DNA of 64,000 nt from positions 268,231 through 332,230 of the forward strand of contig CAJNDS010002137.1 of the NCBI GenBank assembly GCA_905221605.1, read 5' to 3'. The notes under the pieces were generated by a model. That model saw only the letters and a program-made list of their open reading frames with translations. It was not told the origin of the DNA and ran no database searches. This document shows positions 35,090 to 47,700 of the stretch, one piece after another. Position 1 is the stretch's first letter; the number at the start of each line of letters is the position of its first letter. The DNA comes from Symbiodinium natans (lineage: Eukaryota; Sar; Dinophyceae; Suessiales; Symbiodiniaceae). The position numbers were made by a program, and so were the translations under genes.

Positions 35090-38000
35090 CTGCTTTAGGG
35101 TTTAGGGTTTAGGATTCGGGGAGCGCTGCCCACCCCAACGGCCCAGGACAACGAAGCATACTAAATCAAGATTCGTGTGGCATTGCCCCTAAACCCTGAG
35201 CCCTAGACCCTACACCATAGACCCTGAACCCTTCATCAGCAGACTCTACATCATACACGGCACACCGCACATAAACCCCGAGACCCTCAACACCTGCCAT
35301 CTCCTGAACGCCTGACCTGTATGGCGAAATCCGTGCCCAGACCCTCAATGGTACAGAACCCTAATGTTAACGTCGCTTTAATAAACCCCCCCCCCCCCAA
35401 ATCTGTTTTGGTCCCCGGGGTTTGGACGGGTCAAAAAAAAGAGAGGGTGCCAATAATGAGGATTCTGGGGTCTGGGTCTGCGGTCTGGGGGTCTAAAGGT
35501 TTTAAGTAAGGAAACCTGGCTTTGAGATCTCTGGCGGCTTCCTGCATTCCAGGACCCGAAGGCTGAAGTCTTAAGCTTCAGGGATTCTTGCCTTGAGACT
35601 TGGACCAGGACCCGACGCCTGAAGTCTTGAGCTTAAGGGTTCTTGTCTTGAGACTTAAAGGCAGCCATTTAAACTTGAGGCTTCCTTGGTTCCCCCCCCC
35701 CTCGCCGAAATTATTATTGCCACCCATTTCATTTACTATTGTCATTTTGGAGGCCCATAAGGGGCACCCTTTCCGGACTTGTTTTCGAGCCCCGGCGGAT
35801 AAGGATTTTAGTAAAGAAACCTTGATTTCAGACCTCTGGCGGTTTCCTGAATTCCAAGACCCGAAGGCTGAAGTCTTCAGCTTCAGGGACTCTTATCTGA
35901 AGCCTTAGAGGACCACCTGCTCCTCTGAAGAAAGAGGCCTGAAGCAGCAGTTTCTCGCAGCTCTGGAGCTGCAGCAATCTCAAGAGGCACCTGCTTCTCT
36001 GAAGAAACAGGCCTGAAGCAGCAGTTTCTCGCAGCTCTGGAGCTGCAGCAATCTCAAGAGGCACCTGCTTCTCTGAAGAAACAGGCCTGAAGCAGCAGTT
36101 TCTCGCAGCTCTGGAGCTGCAGCAATCTCGCAAGACAAGCAGTCTCAAACGAGATCTGCTCGGAGCTCGAAAAGTATTCTCTGCAAGTAAAATTTCGGAT
36201 TCCTGGCCGGCCAAATATTACTGTTGTCACCCCATTATTATTTTCACCGGACCCCCCTATATGGACTTGTTTACACACATCGGCCCGAAAACCTCCCGTA
36301 ATGGAAAGTAGTCTTCGGCTGAGCCCCTCTGGCCCGGCGAATATTACAGTTGCCACCCCATTTATAGATGTGAGGTTAACATTACACCCTAAACCCAAAA
36401 CCCAAAACCCTGAACCCTAAACCCTAACCCCCCAATCGCAGCTCTTCTTCTCCACCTACTCTAACACACTCTAACCACAAGCTGAGGTGCCCCTAACTAA
36501 GCCCTAACCCCCCCCCCCACAGAACTCGACCTAAACCCTAAACCCTAAACCCTAAACCCTATAAACCCTGGAACTCCATGACTTCGGCGAGGCGCAGGGC
36601 TCTCCGTATGGCTAAGGCCTGTCTAAGGTAGTCCTCTGCTTTCACAAAGTCCTCCTCTCAGGTTTAGGGTTTAGGGTTTAGGGTTTAGGGTTTAGGGTTT
36701 AGGGTTTAGGGTTTGGGGGATAAGACTCGGAACTTTTCGACTTGGAGGTTCAGGGGTTCTTATTAACCAATTATAACTGTGCTTATAACTGTACTTCTAA
36801 CCATGTCAGGGAAAGTACAGTTATGATTGGTTAATAAGTACCATGAACCCCCCAAGTAAGGTTGTACCCTCAAGAGGCACCTTCACCTTAAACACCAAAT
36901 GAACCCTGAAAGGGTTTATGGTCCATGTACCTTAGTAGGGATTGGAGTAGAATAGGGTATATGACCCCATCTTTAGGGTTCATTTTGTCCTCCAGGTAAG
37001 GATGTACCCTGTCGGGTCTCTTGAGGCCACTTGACTGCAAGTGCTGGAACCCCAATTTATAGGGTTGTTAAGGGAGGGGTGTTCTCAAGGGGGGTATGTA
37101 ACCCAAGGTTCCCTAATACTCCCCAGTACTCCCTAAGGCTCCCTAAGGATCCCTAAGGTTCCCTAGGTACCTACCCCCCTTGAACCCCCCTCCCCTAAGA
37201 ACCCTTTAACCCTAAACCCTAAGCCCTTGCCCTAAGCCCTAATTAAGCCCTAAGCCCTAAACCCCAAGCAGCTTGCAGCCTCCATCAAAAACCTTGAAAA
37301 CCCACGGCTCAGACGTTGACAATTCGGATTCAAGGTTGCGGCATTACTGTGTTACCTCGAACTTTTGAGTGTTTAGGGACCCCCATACCCCACAAACCCC
37401 ATAAACCCCACCCTAAACCTCCTAAACCCCCATAACCCCCACAAACCCCCCTAAACCCTAAACCCTAAACCCTAAACCCTAAACCCTAAACCCTATCCTA
37501 AACCCCTCATAAACCCCATGAAAGGTCCTTGCTGAGGAAGAGCCGGCCGAGCTCGTGCAGCGTAATGGCGACCGAGGGATGGGGGTCCTTTCCGTGCATC
37601 TGGCGCTTGTGGAGCAGGGCCTGAAGAGCAGCTGTGGGCAGGGTTTAGGGTTTAGGGTTTAGGGTTTAGGGTTTAGGGTTTAGGGTTTAGGGTTTAGGGT
37701 TTAGGGTTTAGGGTTTAGGGTTTAGGGTTTCGGCTCTCGCACTCGCACAAGGCAGGCAAGGACTCGGTCGGAAGGTTCTCACTATGACAATCCGCCAGAT
37801 TCCCACTCAAGCGCAGCTCCAAACGCGAAAAACCAAAAGTGTAGGTCAACGAATCATGTGGAGGTGGAATCTCGTGCTGCGGGGACAAATCATTGACCAT
37901 TCTCTGTTTAGGGTTTAGGGTTTAGGGTTTCAGGTTTCAAGAATGGGTGCCGCACGCAGCCCAAGCATCCGCACAACATCAAAGCTCCGGGTGCGCGAAG

Positions 38001-41000
38001 GAAGTGCTCGATGTTCGGCAACGTGATCAAACCCCACCCTAAACCCCAAACCCAAAACCCTAAGAATCACCCAAAACGCTAATGATGACCCCAAACCCTG
38101 ATAATTACCTAAAACCCTATAAGCTCTTAACCTATCCCCTTTGGCTCACGAGCGGCCTTGGTAAGATGTTCCTCTGCCTTGCTAAAATCTCCCCGTCTGC
38201 CGCAAACCACGCCGAGCACGTGCCGAGTGTTCCTGAGCTTAGGAGGTTAGGAGAGGGTGGGTTATCATGGCTTTCATTCTGAGGGGAACCCAGGGGGGGC
38301 GGGGGGGGGAGTAGATTTTGCTTAGCAGGGCTGGGCACATAAATATTCCCTGAACCATCCAAGCCCTCTTGTATCCAGCCTGCACCGCCTTATCCCTAAA
38401 CCCTAAACCCTAAACCCTAAACCCCAAACCCTAAACCCCAAACCCTAAACCCTAAACCCTAAACCCTAAACCCCAAGCGCCGCCGAGGCTCTCGATGCGC
38501 ATGCCTGACTCACCGAGGATCAGCTTCCTTGTGCCCCCCCCCCTCCCTCCCCGCAGGCGGTGGGTTGGGTTTCGGGATTTCGAGTTTTTTGGGTTTAGGG
38601 TTTAGGGTTTAGGGTTTAGGGTTTAGGGCTAGGGTTTAGGGTTTAGGGTTTAGGGCTAGGGTTTCGGGTGTAGGGCTTCGGAGGACAGGATGCTTTGGCT
38701 TTCTTGCTTTCGCATAGCTTGGATTTTCGGGTTTAGGGTTTAGGGTTTAGGGTTTAGGGTTTAGGAGAAGCCCTACCAGACCCAGGAGTAACCTAGGCCT
38801 TTAAGGGGGCTTTGGGGGGTCCGAGCCTGAACCCCGAAACCTCACCTGGTTCAGGGTATAGGGTTTAGGGGTTTAGGGCGGTTTAGGGCGGTTTAGGGCG
38901 GTTTAGGGCGGTTTAGGGTTTAGCTTGAGGAGGTTCCTCACAAGCTTGGAAAAGGAATTTCTGAGCAGCGCGTGGAGGGGGTGGGGGGGGGGGGGGGGGG
39001 GGCGGGCTCTCCGTGGTGTGCCTAAACCCTAATGGACCCTGATATCTGTAACTGTGTCTCCGGCCCAAACCCTAAACCCTAAACCCTACACCCTAAACCC
39101 TAAACCCTAAACCCTAAACCTTTCAGGGTTTAGGGTGAGAGCTTCACCGAAGTCAAGCACGGCGTCATCTGCAGCGCTTTGGACAGCAGCGCTTCAGCGG
39201 CCTTCGCGTGGCTGAGCATGGCCGCTTTGGGCTCAGTTTGGGGTTTAGGGTTTATAAGGTTTAGGGTTTAGGGTTTGGGGTTTGGGGTTTAGGGTTTGTG
39301 GCTGATTCTTGAGAAGCTGGTAAACCCCAAACCCCAACCCCAAACGCCAGGAGATTGTTGAAATGGAACTCTTTGGCGATGATATTATGGAATTTGAGGC
39401 GTCGGGTTCGAACCTTGATCCCCCAGAAATGAACTTAGGGCTCGGATCGAAACACATTCCAACCCTAAACCCTAAACCCTAAGCCCTAAACCCTAAGCCC
39501 TAAACCCCAAACCCTAAACCCTAAACCAGGCCTCAAGGTCCTCTTTCGCGAGAAAAAGCTGGCCAAGCCGATGCAGCGTTGCAGCCTGAGAAGCCAGAAG
39601 TACAAGGAGGGGCCCCCTTACTATACTAACTATAGTTTCCGTACTTCCCCTAAGACCTTACACCCTGAACTTTCTTTGCCAAGTCCTATAAACCCTAAAC
39701 CGGCAGGGAGATGCCAATCCCTCTCTCCCTCAGACTTGACAATCTACGGGATTCGGTGGATCGAGGGCCTTCAAAAGGTGTCTGCAACCCTAACTAAATC
39801 CCTAATTACAAACCCTGGCTGAGCTACTTTTCTATGCCACTTTACGCGGCCAGCCTCCATGTAAAACAAAGCGTCCTGAACTCTGCAAACCCTTAAACTC
39901 TTTGAACCCTTCACTAAAAGACCCGATGAAGCCGTGTAAGCCCTATAAATCCACTCCGTACACCCTATAAACCCTAAACCCAAGCTGAAGCGCTTGGGGG
40001 GTTGGTAGGCGTGTAAGGCTTGGAGCCACCAGTTCGCCCGAAGGCTGCGTGAACCCCTATAGTATATACTTCGGCCTTAAATGGTTTGCCGTAGAATAGC
40101 TTTAGGCCTTTAGTATGTACCATGCGGATACATGGGCCCTAATCAAGCCCTAAACCATTCGACCCTAAACCCAAAACCCCAAACCCTAAACCCGCATGGA
40201 CCCTAACCCTACACCCTAAACCCTAAACTCTAAACCCTTATAGACCCCAAACCTTAAACCCTAAACCCTACACCCGCATGGACCCTTACGGATATGAAGT
40301 AGGGTGTATATTTCTTGTACCCCCAAAAGTACACCCAATATATACACTCACCAAGATTAAACAGGAACCTTATATACACTCACCAAAAACAGTAATATAC
40401 ACCCTGCTTCATATCACATCCCTAATCCCTAATCCCTAATCCCTAATCCCTAAACCCTAAACCCTAAACCCCAAACCCTAAACCCTAAACCCTAAACCCT
40501 AAACCCTAAACCCTAAACCTACGGATATCATCCCAAGGGGCCACGGGCGCTTTAGCCCCGCTTCCGTAGAGGGCTCTTCTCAGGGCCAGAGACTCGGAGA
40601 GATGCCTCCAAGGGTTAGGATCCTGGGGTTTGGGGTTTGGGGTTTAGGGTTTAGGAGTTTAGGGTTTAGGGTTTAGGGCTTGGGGTTTAGGGTTTAGGGT
40701 TTGGGGTTTCGGGTTTGGCGTTTAGGGTTTCGGGCGGGCTCTTGGTCATTTTGCCACCTGGCCACCTGCCAAGCAGACCTTTGGGGCATAGGGGATTTTT
40801 CTTTTTTTTTTTGGGGGGGGGGGGGGGGGTTTAAGGGTTGAAGGGTCTTTGTGTAGGGTTCAGAGTGATGTTTTGTGCAGGGCTCCAGTGTTGTTGTTGG
40901 GGTAAAGTTCCCGGTCTTCGGGGCCTGGGCTAAATGATGGCAACCTCGAGTTAACCCTTTCTTTTTTAGGGCTCTCTCCTTGACGCGCATCTTGACTCGC

Positions 41001-41715
41001 TCAAAACCCTAACCCTAGGAGGGTCCACTGTATGGTCTCGGGGGGTGGGGGGGGGGGGGGGGAGGGGGCTTGTGCCTTGAGGGCGCTGTCACAAAGTCAA
41101 AGAATCTAGGGCCAACTTGCTGAGGCAATGTCACCAACTTCTGGCAAGTCCCCCCCCCCTCCCCAAAAAAAAAGAAAAAAAACAAAATAAACTGGACACT
41201 CGACAAAAACCTGCCTTTTGAAGCCCCAAACCCTAAACCCTAAACCCTAAACCCTAAACCCTAAACCCTAAACCCTAAACCCTAAACCCTGAACAAGTCT
41301 GCTGCCTCAGACATTGGGCCCCGAAGAGCGCAGAAGGCTGTGAAGATAAGCACTGAAAACCCTGGAAGTGACCCCCTATGCTACTTCCCCAATATATCCC
41401 GTTTGTTTCTACCTTGTATAGGGTTTAGGGTTTAGGGTTTAGGGTTTAGGGTTTAGGGTTTAGGGTTTAGGGTTTAGGGTTTAGGGTTTAGGGGTAGCCC
41501 CATACACTACCCCCCTACTACCCTAAGGTCTCTTATAAGAGTCCCTCCTTTAGTCCCTTGCAAATATGAAGGCCAGGTGTTGCACAATGGGACCCTTTGC
41601 CCATTCACGTCGCCTCTCGGCCACTGAAATGTCACCCCTGTCCTGGGATCTGATGGATGACGAAGTCTGAATGCAACCAACGCTTCTTGGATGTTCTACT
41701 GTTTGCTTCAAGATT

Positions 41716-41770
<55 letters not shown>

Positions 41771-44700
41771 ACAAGTCTGCCTCTTAAGCTCACTTAAGCC
41801 AATAGTACTTTTGCTTTTTGAGGGGCTAAGCTGCGGAAGGGGACTGTTAAGGAGCCATTCAGAAGCGAGGGCCTTTCAACACACCTATAGATGTATTCAG
41901 CCGTGGAGAGTCTCTAGGGGGGGCCCCCCCTAGTTAGAAGTAGAGTTATAAGGACCCTAAATTAGGTTAATAGGATCCTAAATTAGGTTATAAACCCCTT
42001 AACTACAGTTAGTATACTAAGGGGCCCCTCCTTGTAGGGGGGGGGGGGGGGTCTAAAAAGGCACCAAACCCGAGTACGGTGCACGGTTTTAGGTTTTAGG
42101 GCTTAGGGTTTAGAAGGTATGAAAGGCTCGCGGGGCTTGCTCGCGGAGGCGAGAATCAACCTGGAATACAACTGCAATCCTTCTGTACGTGCTCAGCAGG
42201 GAAGCAGGGATTTCGGCGTTTTATCTAGCCCTTGAAGGGCTATAGAGGGTACCTACTTCCCGAATTGCCTTGTAAGATTTGGTGCCCCTGGCCAACAAGA
42301 TCGGCTTACCCTAAACCCTAAACCCCAAACCCCAAACCCTAACCCCCCGTTTTCACCCCGGGGTTTTAAGGTTGGGGGGGGGGGGGGGGGGGGGGTTAGG
42401 AAGGGCAGGTCTCGAGCATGAGCCCACCAAGCTCATGGAGAACTGCGGACATCATCTGCTGGCTGCCCTCCTCCTGCGGTTTAGGGTTTAGGGTTTAGGG
42501 TTTAGGGCTTAGGGTTTAGGGTTTAGGGTTTGGGGTATCTACAAGTTTTGGGGTTCAGGGTTTAGGGTTTTATGGTTTAAGGTGTAGGGTTTAGGGTTTA
42601 GGCTTGGGTACAGGGTTTGGGGTTTGGGGATTGGGGTTTAGGGTTTGGGGTTAGAAATTCGGGTATCTACAGAAACCCTGTCTGCAGGGTTTGGTTTGGG
42701 GATTGGGGTTCAGGGTTTGGGGGAGGTGCAGAAAGCTAGAAATCAAGCATAGCCTATACCCATTCGGTGGTGGACATCAACTCGGGGCCGAAATAATGCC
42801 AAGATGTGAGGTTTGGTTGTTTAGGGTTTAGGGCTTGGGCTTTAGAGTGTGTAGTATTCCTAAAAAGGACACCAGGCGTAGGCGGGTTCAGCGCCTTTGC
42901 ACACGAAGCAAACACTAAGCACACCGTTCTTCTGAACCTCTACATCCTAAACCCTTAGCTCAAAAGGTGGAAGGTCGTCCCCAGCCCAGGGTGATCCCCC
43001 AAAATCGCCCTCCACATGTGATGCTCACATGTGCCACATATGTGGCACATGCCCGGAAGCCGCAAAACGGGGTTCAGTCTATGCATGCTCTCAGTGAAGG
43101 ACTGGCATGCTTTAAGATGCTCGGTTAGCCCTAAACCCGAGACCCTAAGCCTAGTATTTGAAGGTTCACCCAGGGGCCCAGCCATTTTGGCCCCCCACCC
43201 CCGACTCTCGCAGGAGCGTTTTTTGCTGAACCTTGGATCCTTCATTTAGGGTTGAGGGACATTTTTTTGGCCCACCCGCCTAGCTGTTTAGGGTTTAGAG
43301 GTTGGGATGTTCACCCTTATAGGATTCTAGTACCCCCTATTCAAATCCCTATTAAGGACAGTTAGCATAAGGGAGAACATCCCAATGTATACGGTCTGAG
43401 GAGTCGAGGACGCTCAGAGCTTAGGGGTTTTCAGCTCCGAACTCAACAATCCTGCACCCTAAACCACCCAAGAGGAAGAGAGAGGGAGAGAGAAACAAAA
43501 CCAACTAACTAAACTCTAAACCCGAAAAAATAAATTAAACAACAGAGAGAAAAAATGAACCCGAAACAAAGCTGAAAGCAACAACAACAGATGACCAGCC
43601 TCTCGAAGAGTGTCCAGCGCTTCCTGCAGGTAGTCTCCGGCTCGACGAAGCTCACATTCCTGCATGCAAAGCCTGAGCTCTTCGGCAAGGGTTGATGGTT
43701 GAGGGTTGAGGGTTTGGGGTTTAGGGTTGAGGAATTTGGGTGTTTTTGTTTAGGGTTGAGAGTTTGGGGTTTAGGGTTGAGGAATTTGAGTTTTTTGTTT
43801 AGGGTTGAGGGTTTGGGGTTGAGGGTTTTGGTGGTTCGGAGTCAAAGGTGTGAGGTTTCGACGCTCAGACTGCACCAGGCAAGCGAGGAAACCGCCCGAA
43901 GGTCTTGCACACCAGGGGTCAGACATCGATCGGATGTCTTGCTCTATATTCTTGCCGCTTCATTCTGTGTGTCTAGGATATATTCTCACTAAGTACTGCT
44001 TATGCACAGATGCCCAAATGCGGCTAAACCCTAAACCCTAAACCACCCCCAAGCGCCACCTTGCGACCTACCCAACTCGTAGAGAGTCATCGCCAGGCCG
44101 TCCCGCGCGCCTCGGCGTAACATGTGTGTTTTTTTATGTTGGCAGAACATGCAGGGTTTTGTTGGGTTTAGGGTTTATAGGGTTTAGGGTTTAGGGTTTA
44201 GGGTTTAGGGTTTAGGGTTCAGGGTTCAGGGTTTGGGGTTTAGGGTTTAGGGTTTAGGGTTTAGGGTTTAGGGTTTAGCATTCTGTTGGTTCACAAGAAG
44301 CTCCAGCCCCGCCGAAAGCAGGGGGCGGGGGTAGATGGATGGACAGATCGGTAAAGAAGGGACCAAAGCCGAGGGGCTCCCACACCCTCTGCCCTGAACC
44401 CTAAGCACTGTGCTGCGAAACGGGGTCAGGGTTTAGGGTTTAGGGTTTCGGGTTTAGGATTTAGGGTTTAGGGCGGCCCAGCACGCCTCAATAAAGGATG
44501 GGATCTTTGGATGACGCTTTGGGGCCTCACAGGGTGTGGGAGACTTGGGTAGACCCAACTGGAAATTCGGTTTAGGGTTTAGGGTTTAGGGTACATGTTG
44601 TTTTGGGGAGTAGGGAGGGGGCATATTTCCCCACCCTCTGTACCCAGGTGACAAAAACTCCTCAGCTCATCAAATCCATGCCAGAAGCCACAACCCCAAA

Positions 44701-47700
44701 ACCTGGGTAGCACAAGTCATAAGGGATAGAAAGGCCAAAAAATATGAATTAGGTTTAAGGGTTAGGGCTACCTTAAAAAAACTTCACTTGCAACTATCCA
44801 TGAACCATCCAGAAGTGAAGGAACTGGGCGCCTCCACAGGTGCGCATCATGCCAAGTGCTTCCTCGCAGTGCTGGGAGGTCGCTTGGGTGTCTATGCCTA
44901 TGACCAACCCCTAAACCCTAAACCCTAAACCCTAAACCCTAAACCCTAAACCCTAAACCCTAAACCCTAAACCCTAAACCCTAAACCCTAAACCCTAAAC
45001 CCGAACAGAAGCCACGGTCCTTCCAGCGGTTTACGACCAGGGGGAGGGGATTCGGGCTCGTAGTCTAGAGGGTTATTCGGTCTCGGGTGCAACTGCAAAG
45101 CCCTTAAAACCCCAAACCCTTTTTTTGAACCCAGACTCAGAGCAAACCCTAAACCCTCATCCCTGAGGCCCTAAGCCCTAAACCCAAACCCTATTCGAAT
45201 GCCGATTAAGGAGCTGCTCCTCCCAGTCCCTGGAACGCATGAACCGAAAAATGGAGTAAACAAAAACAAACCCTAAACCCTAAACCCTAAACCCTAAACC
45301 CTAAACAAGGGGCTGCCGGTGAAAACACGGAGCCCGGCTGTAGACCATTAGGGCTTCAGGGTTTAGAGAAAGCCTTTTTACTTGGGAACCACCCCCATGA
45401 TAGATTCAAGCAACAGGCAGGTGCAAAGCAGGATTTCGCCCTAAACCCTAAACCCTAAACCCTATAAACTGAGAGACACCCGGAGGGACCTCAAACTTGG
45501 GATGTTCCCGTGATGCTCACGGTCCGTAAAAGGGATTCTCGTACCCCGTATTATAATCCCCATTAAGGAGTGTCAGGGGGAACATCCCGACCTAAAACTC
45601 CCAACCGCAACGCTCTCTACAGCCCAAAACCCTCAAGAAACCCTAAACCCTAAACCAATTTCATGCTGAGTCTCCGATAAGTGAGCCCGCGCTTCGGATA
45701 TATTGCCCCGCTTGGTCGCGACTTTACCTTTGGAGGGGGGGGGGGGGGGGGCAGAAACACGATACCTCAATCAGGATAGCTTCTTGATGCTGGTAACTGT
45801 TTATACCCGAGCCCTAAACCCTATAAACCCAGAACCTCAACCCTAAACCCTAAACCCTAAACCCTAAACCCTAAACCCTAAACCCTAGAAGAGCAAAAGG
45901 GTACCACCCGGGCTAGCAAGTTGCCCAGGCCGAAGAGGGTCATGGCAACAGACTCTGAAGCCGCTTGGTCAGTCTCCGCCTTTAGGGTTTAGGGTTTAGG
46001 GTTTAGGGTTATAGGATTTAGGGTTTAGGGTTTAGGGTTAGAGGGTTTAGGGTTTAGGGTTTAGGGTTAGAGGGTTTAGGGTTTAGGGTTAGAGGGTTTC
46101 GGTTGTTTTTGCCACCCGTCTAGCCATGCTCCACGGGGCTACTGTAGAGAGAATGCTTTGCGCAGTTCAGGGTTTCGATTTAGGGTTTGGGGTTTAGGGT
46201 TTAGGGTTTGGGGTTTTAGGGTTTGGGGTTTTAGGGTTAGGGTTTAGAGTTTGAGGCTTAGGGTTTGTAGGGTTTCGACGCCTCACGCCGGGCCGGGGGA
46301 GTAGAGTCAAGGGTTTCTAGGGCTCAGAGTCGAAGGGTTTAGGGTTTAGGGTTTAGGGTTTAGGGTTTAGGGTTTGTAGGGCTGAGGGTTTCTGTGCTTC
46401 AGCGGCGCATAGGATGGAAATTAGGGCAAGCCCCCCGTGACGCATTGAAGGAATCTGTGCAAAACGCGAGGCCTTAGAGATCTTTCCTTTGACCTTGGAA
46501 CCTTAGAAGGCTACGGGCGGTCATTCATTCTTCCTTGTTTCTTTCTTTCTTTCTTTCTTCTCTGTTTCTTTTGAAATGTGTTTCTTTCCTGCCTTTACTC
46601 TCGGTCTCTCGTCTCTCTGTCTCACTATCTCTCTGTCTCTCTCACTCTCTCTCCCTGTCTCTCTCGCCCTACCGCAATAAAACCCCTCAAGTCGAACCCT
46701 CAAAACCAAAAGGGGCAACAAAAAACCCTAAACCCGAAACCCGAAACCCGAAACCCTAAACCCTATAAACCCTAAACCCTAAAAACCCTAAAAACCCTAA
46801 AAACCCTAAAAACCCTATAAACCCTATAAACCCTATAAACCCTATAAACCCTATAAACCCTATAAACCCTATAAACCCTATAAACCCTATAAACCCTATA
46901 AACCCTATAAACCCAAAAGCAACAAAAACCACCGAGGATCCTCCTTCTTGATGCGCAGGGCTTGCTTCAGGCGGCGCTCGGCCCAGTCCAAGTTGCCGAC
47001 AGTCAGGGATGCCTCCGCGCACGCGCCGGGCTCTAAAAAGCATCCAAAGGCCTCCCCCTCTTGTTTTACTTTTGAAATTTTGTTAGGGTTTAGGGTTTAG
47101 GGTTTAGGGTTTAGGGTTTAGGGTTTAGGGTTTTCAGGTTTAGGGTTTTCAGGTTTAGGGTTTAGGGAGAAACAATTCTTGGACCCGCCCTCCTTTGAAA
47201 GGTATCGGAATCCGGGGGCCGGACCACTGAACACGGGAGCGGGTTAGCACGGGTCAGCGTTTAGGGTTTAGGGTTTGGGGTTTGGGGTTTGGGGTTTAGG
47301 GTTTATAGGGTTTAGGGTTTAGGGTTTAGGGTTTAGGGACAACACCAAGTGGTCCAGTGGGCAAGTGGCGTGGAAGTTCGTGCGGGATTGAGACAAAACA
47401 ACCACCCTATACTACGAGCAATTTGAAGAAAGACACAGATCACCCCAGGAAAAAAGTCACAGCCCACGAAGAAACATGAAAATGACCAGCTTTCCGTCTG
47501 TGTGTCTGTGTCTCCGCGTCTCTGTGTGTCGGTGTGTATGTGTGTTCCCGGCAGATGAGCACACTTGGCGAGGAATTGGCGGTGTAAAGCACCCAAACCC
47601 TGAGAAGGAATGCAGTTGGGTGGATCCCTGTGCAAGTAGGGAGTGGGAAGCGGGAAGAAACACAGAAGCCCTAGACCCTGGACTCGGAACCCCCCAACAA

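Noticed and set aside
46756-47043. Phe-Ile-Gly repeat frame
   Set aside because: A product of the CCCTATAAA nonamer. Only its far end overlaps a true TPR-like island, in a frame set by that island.
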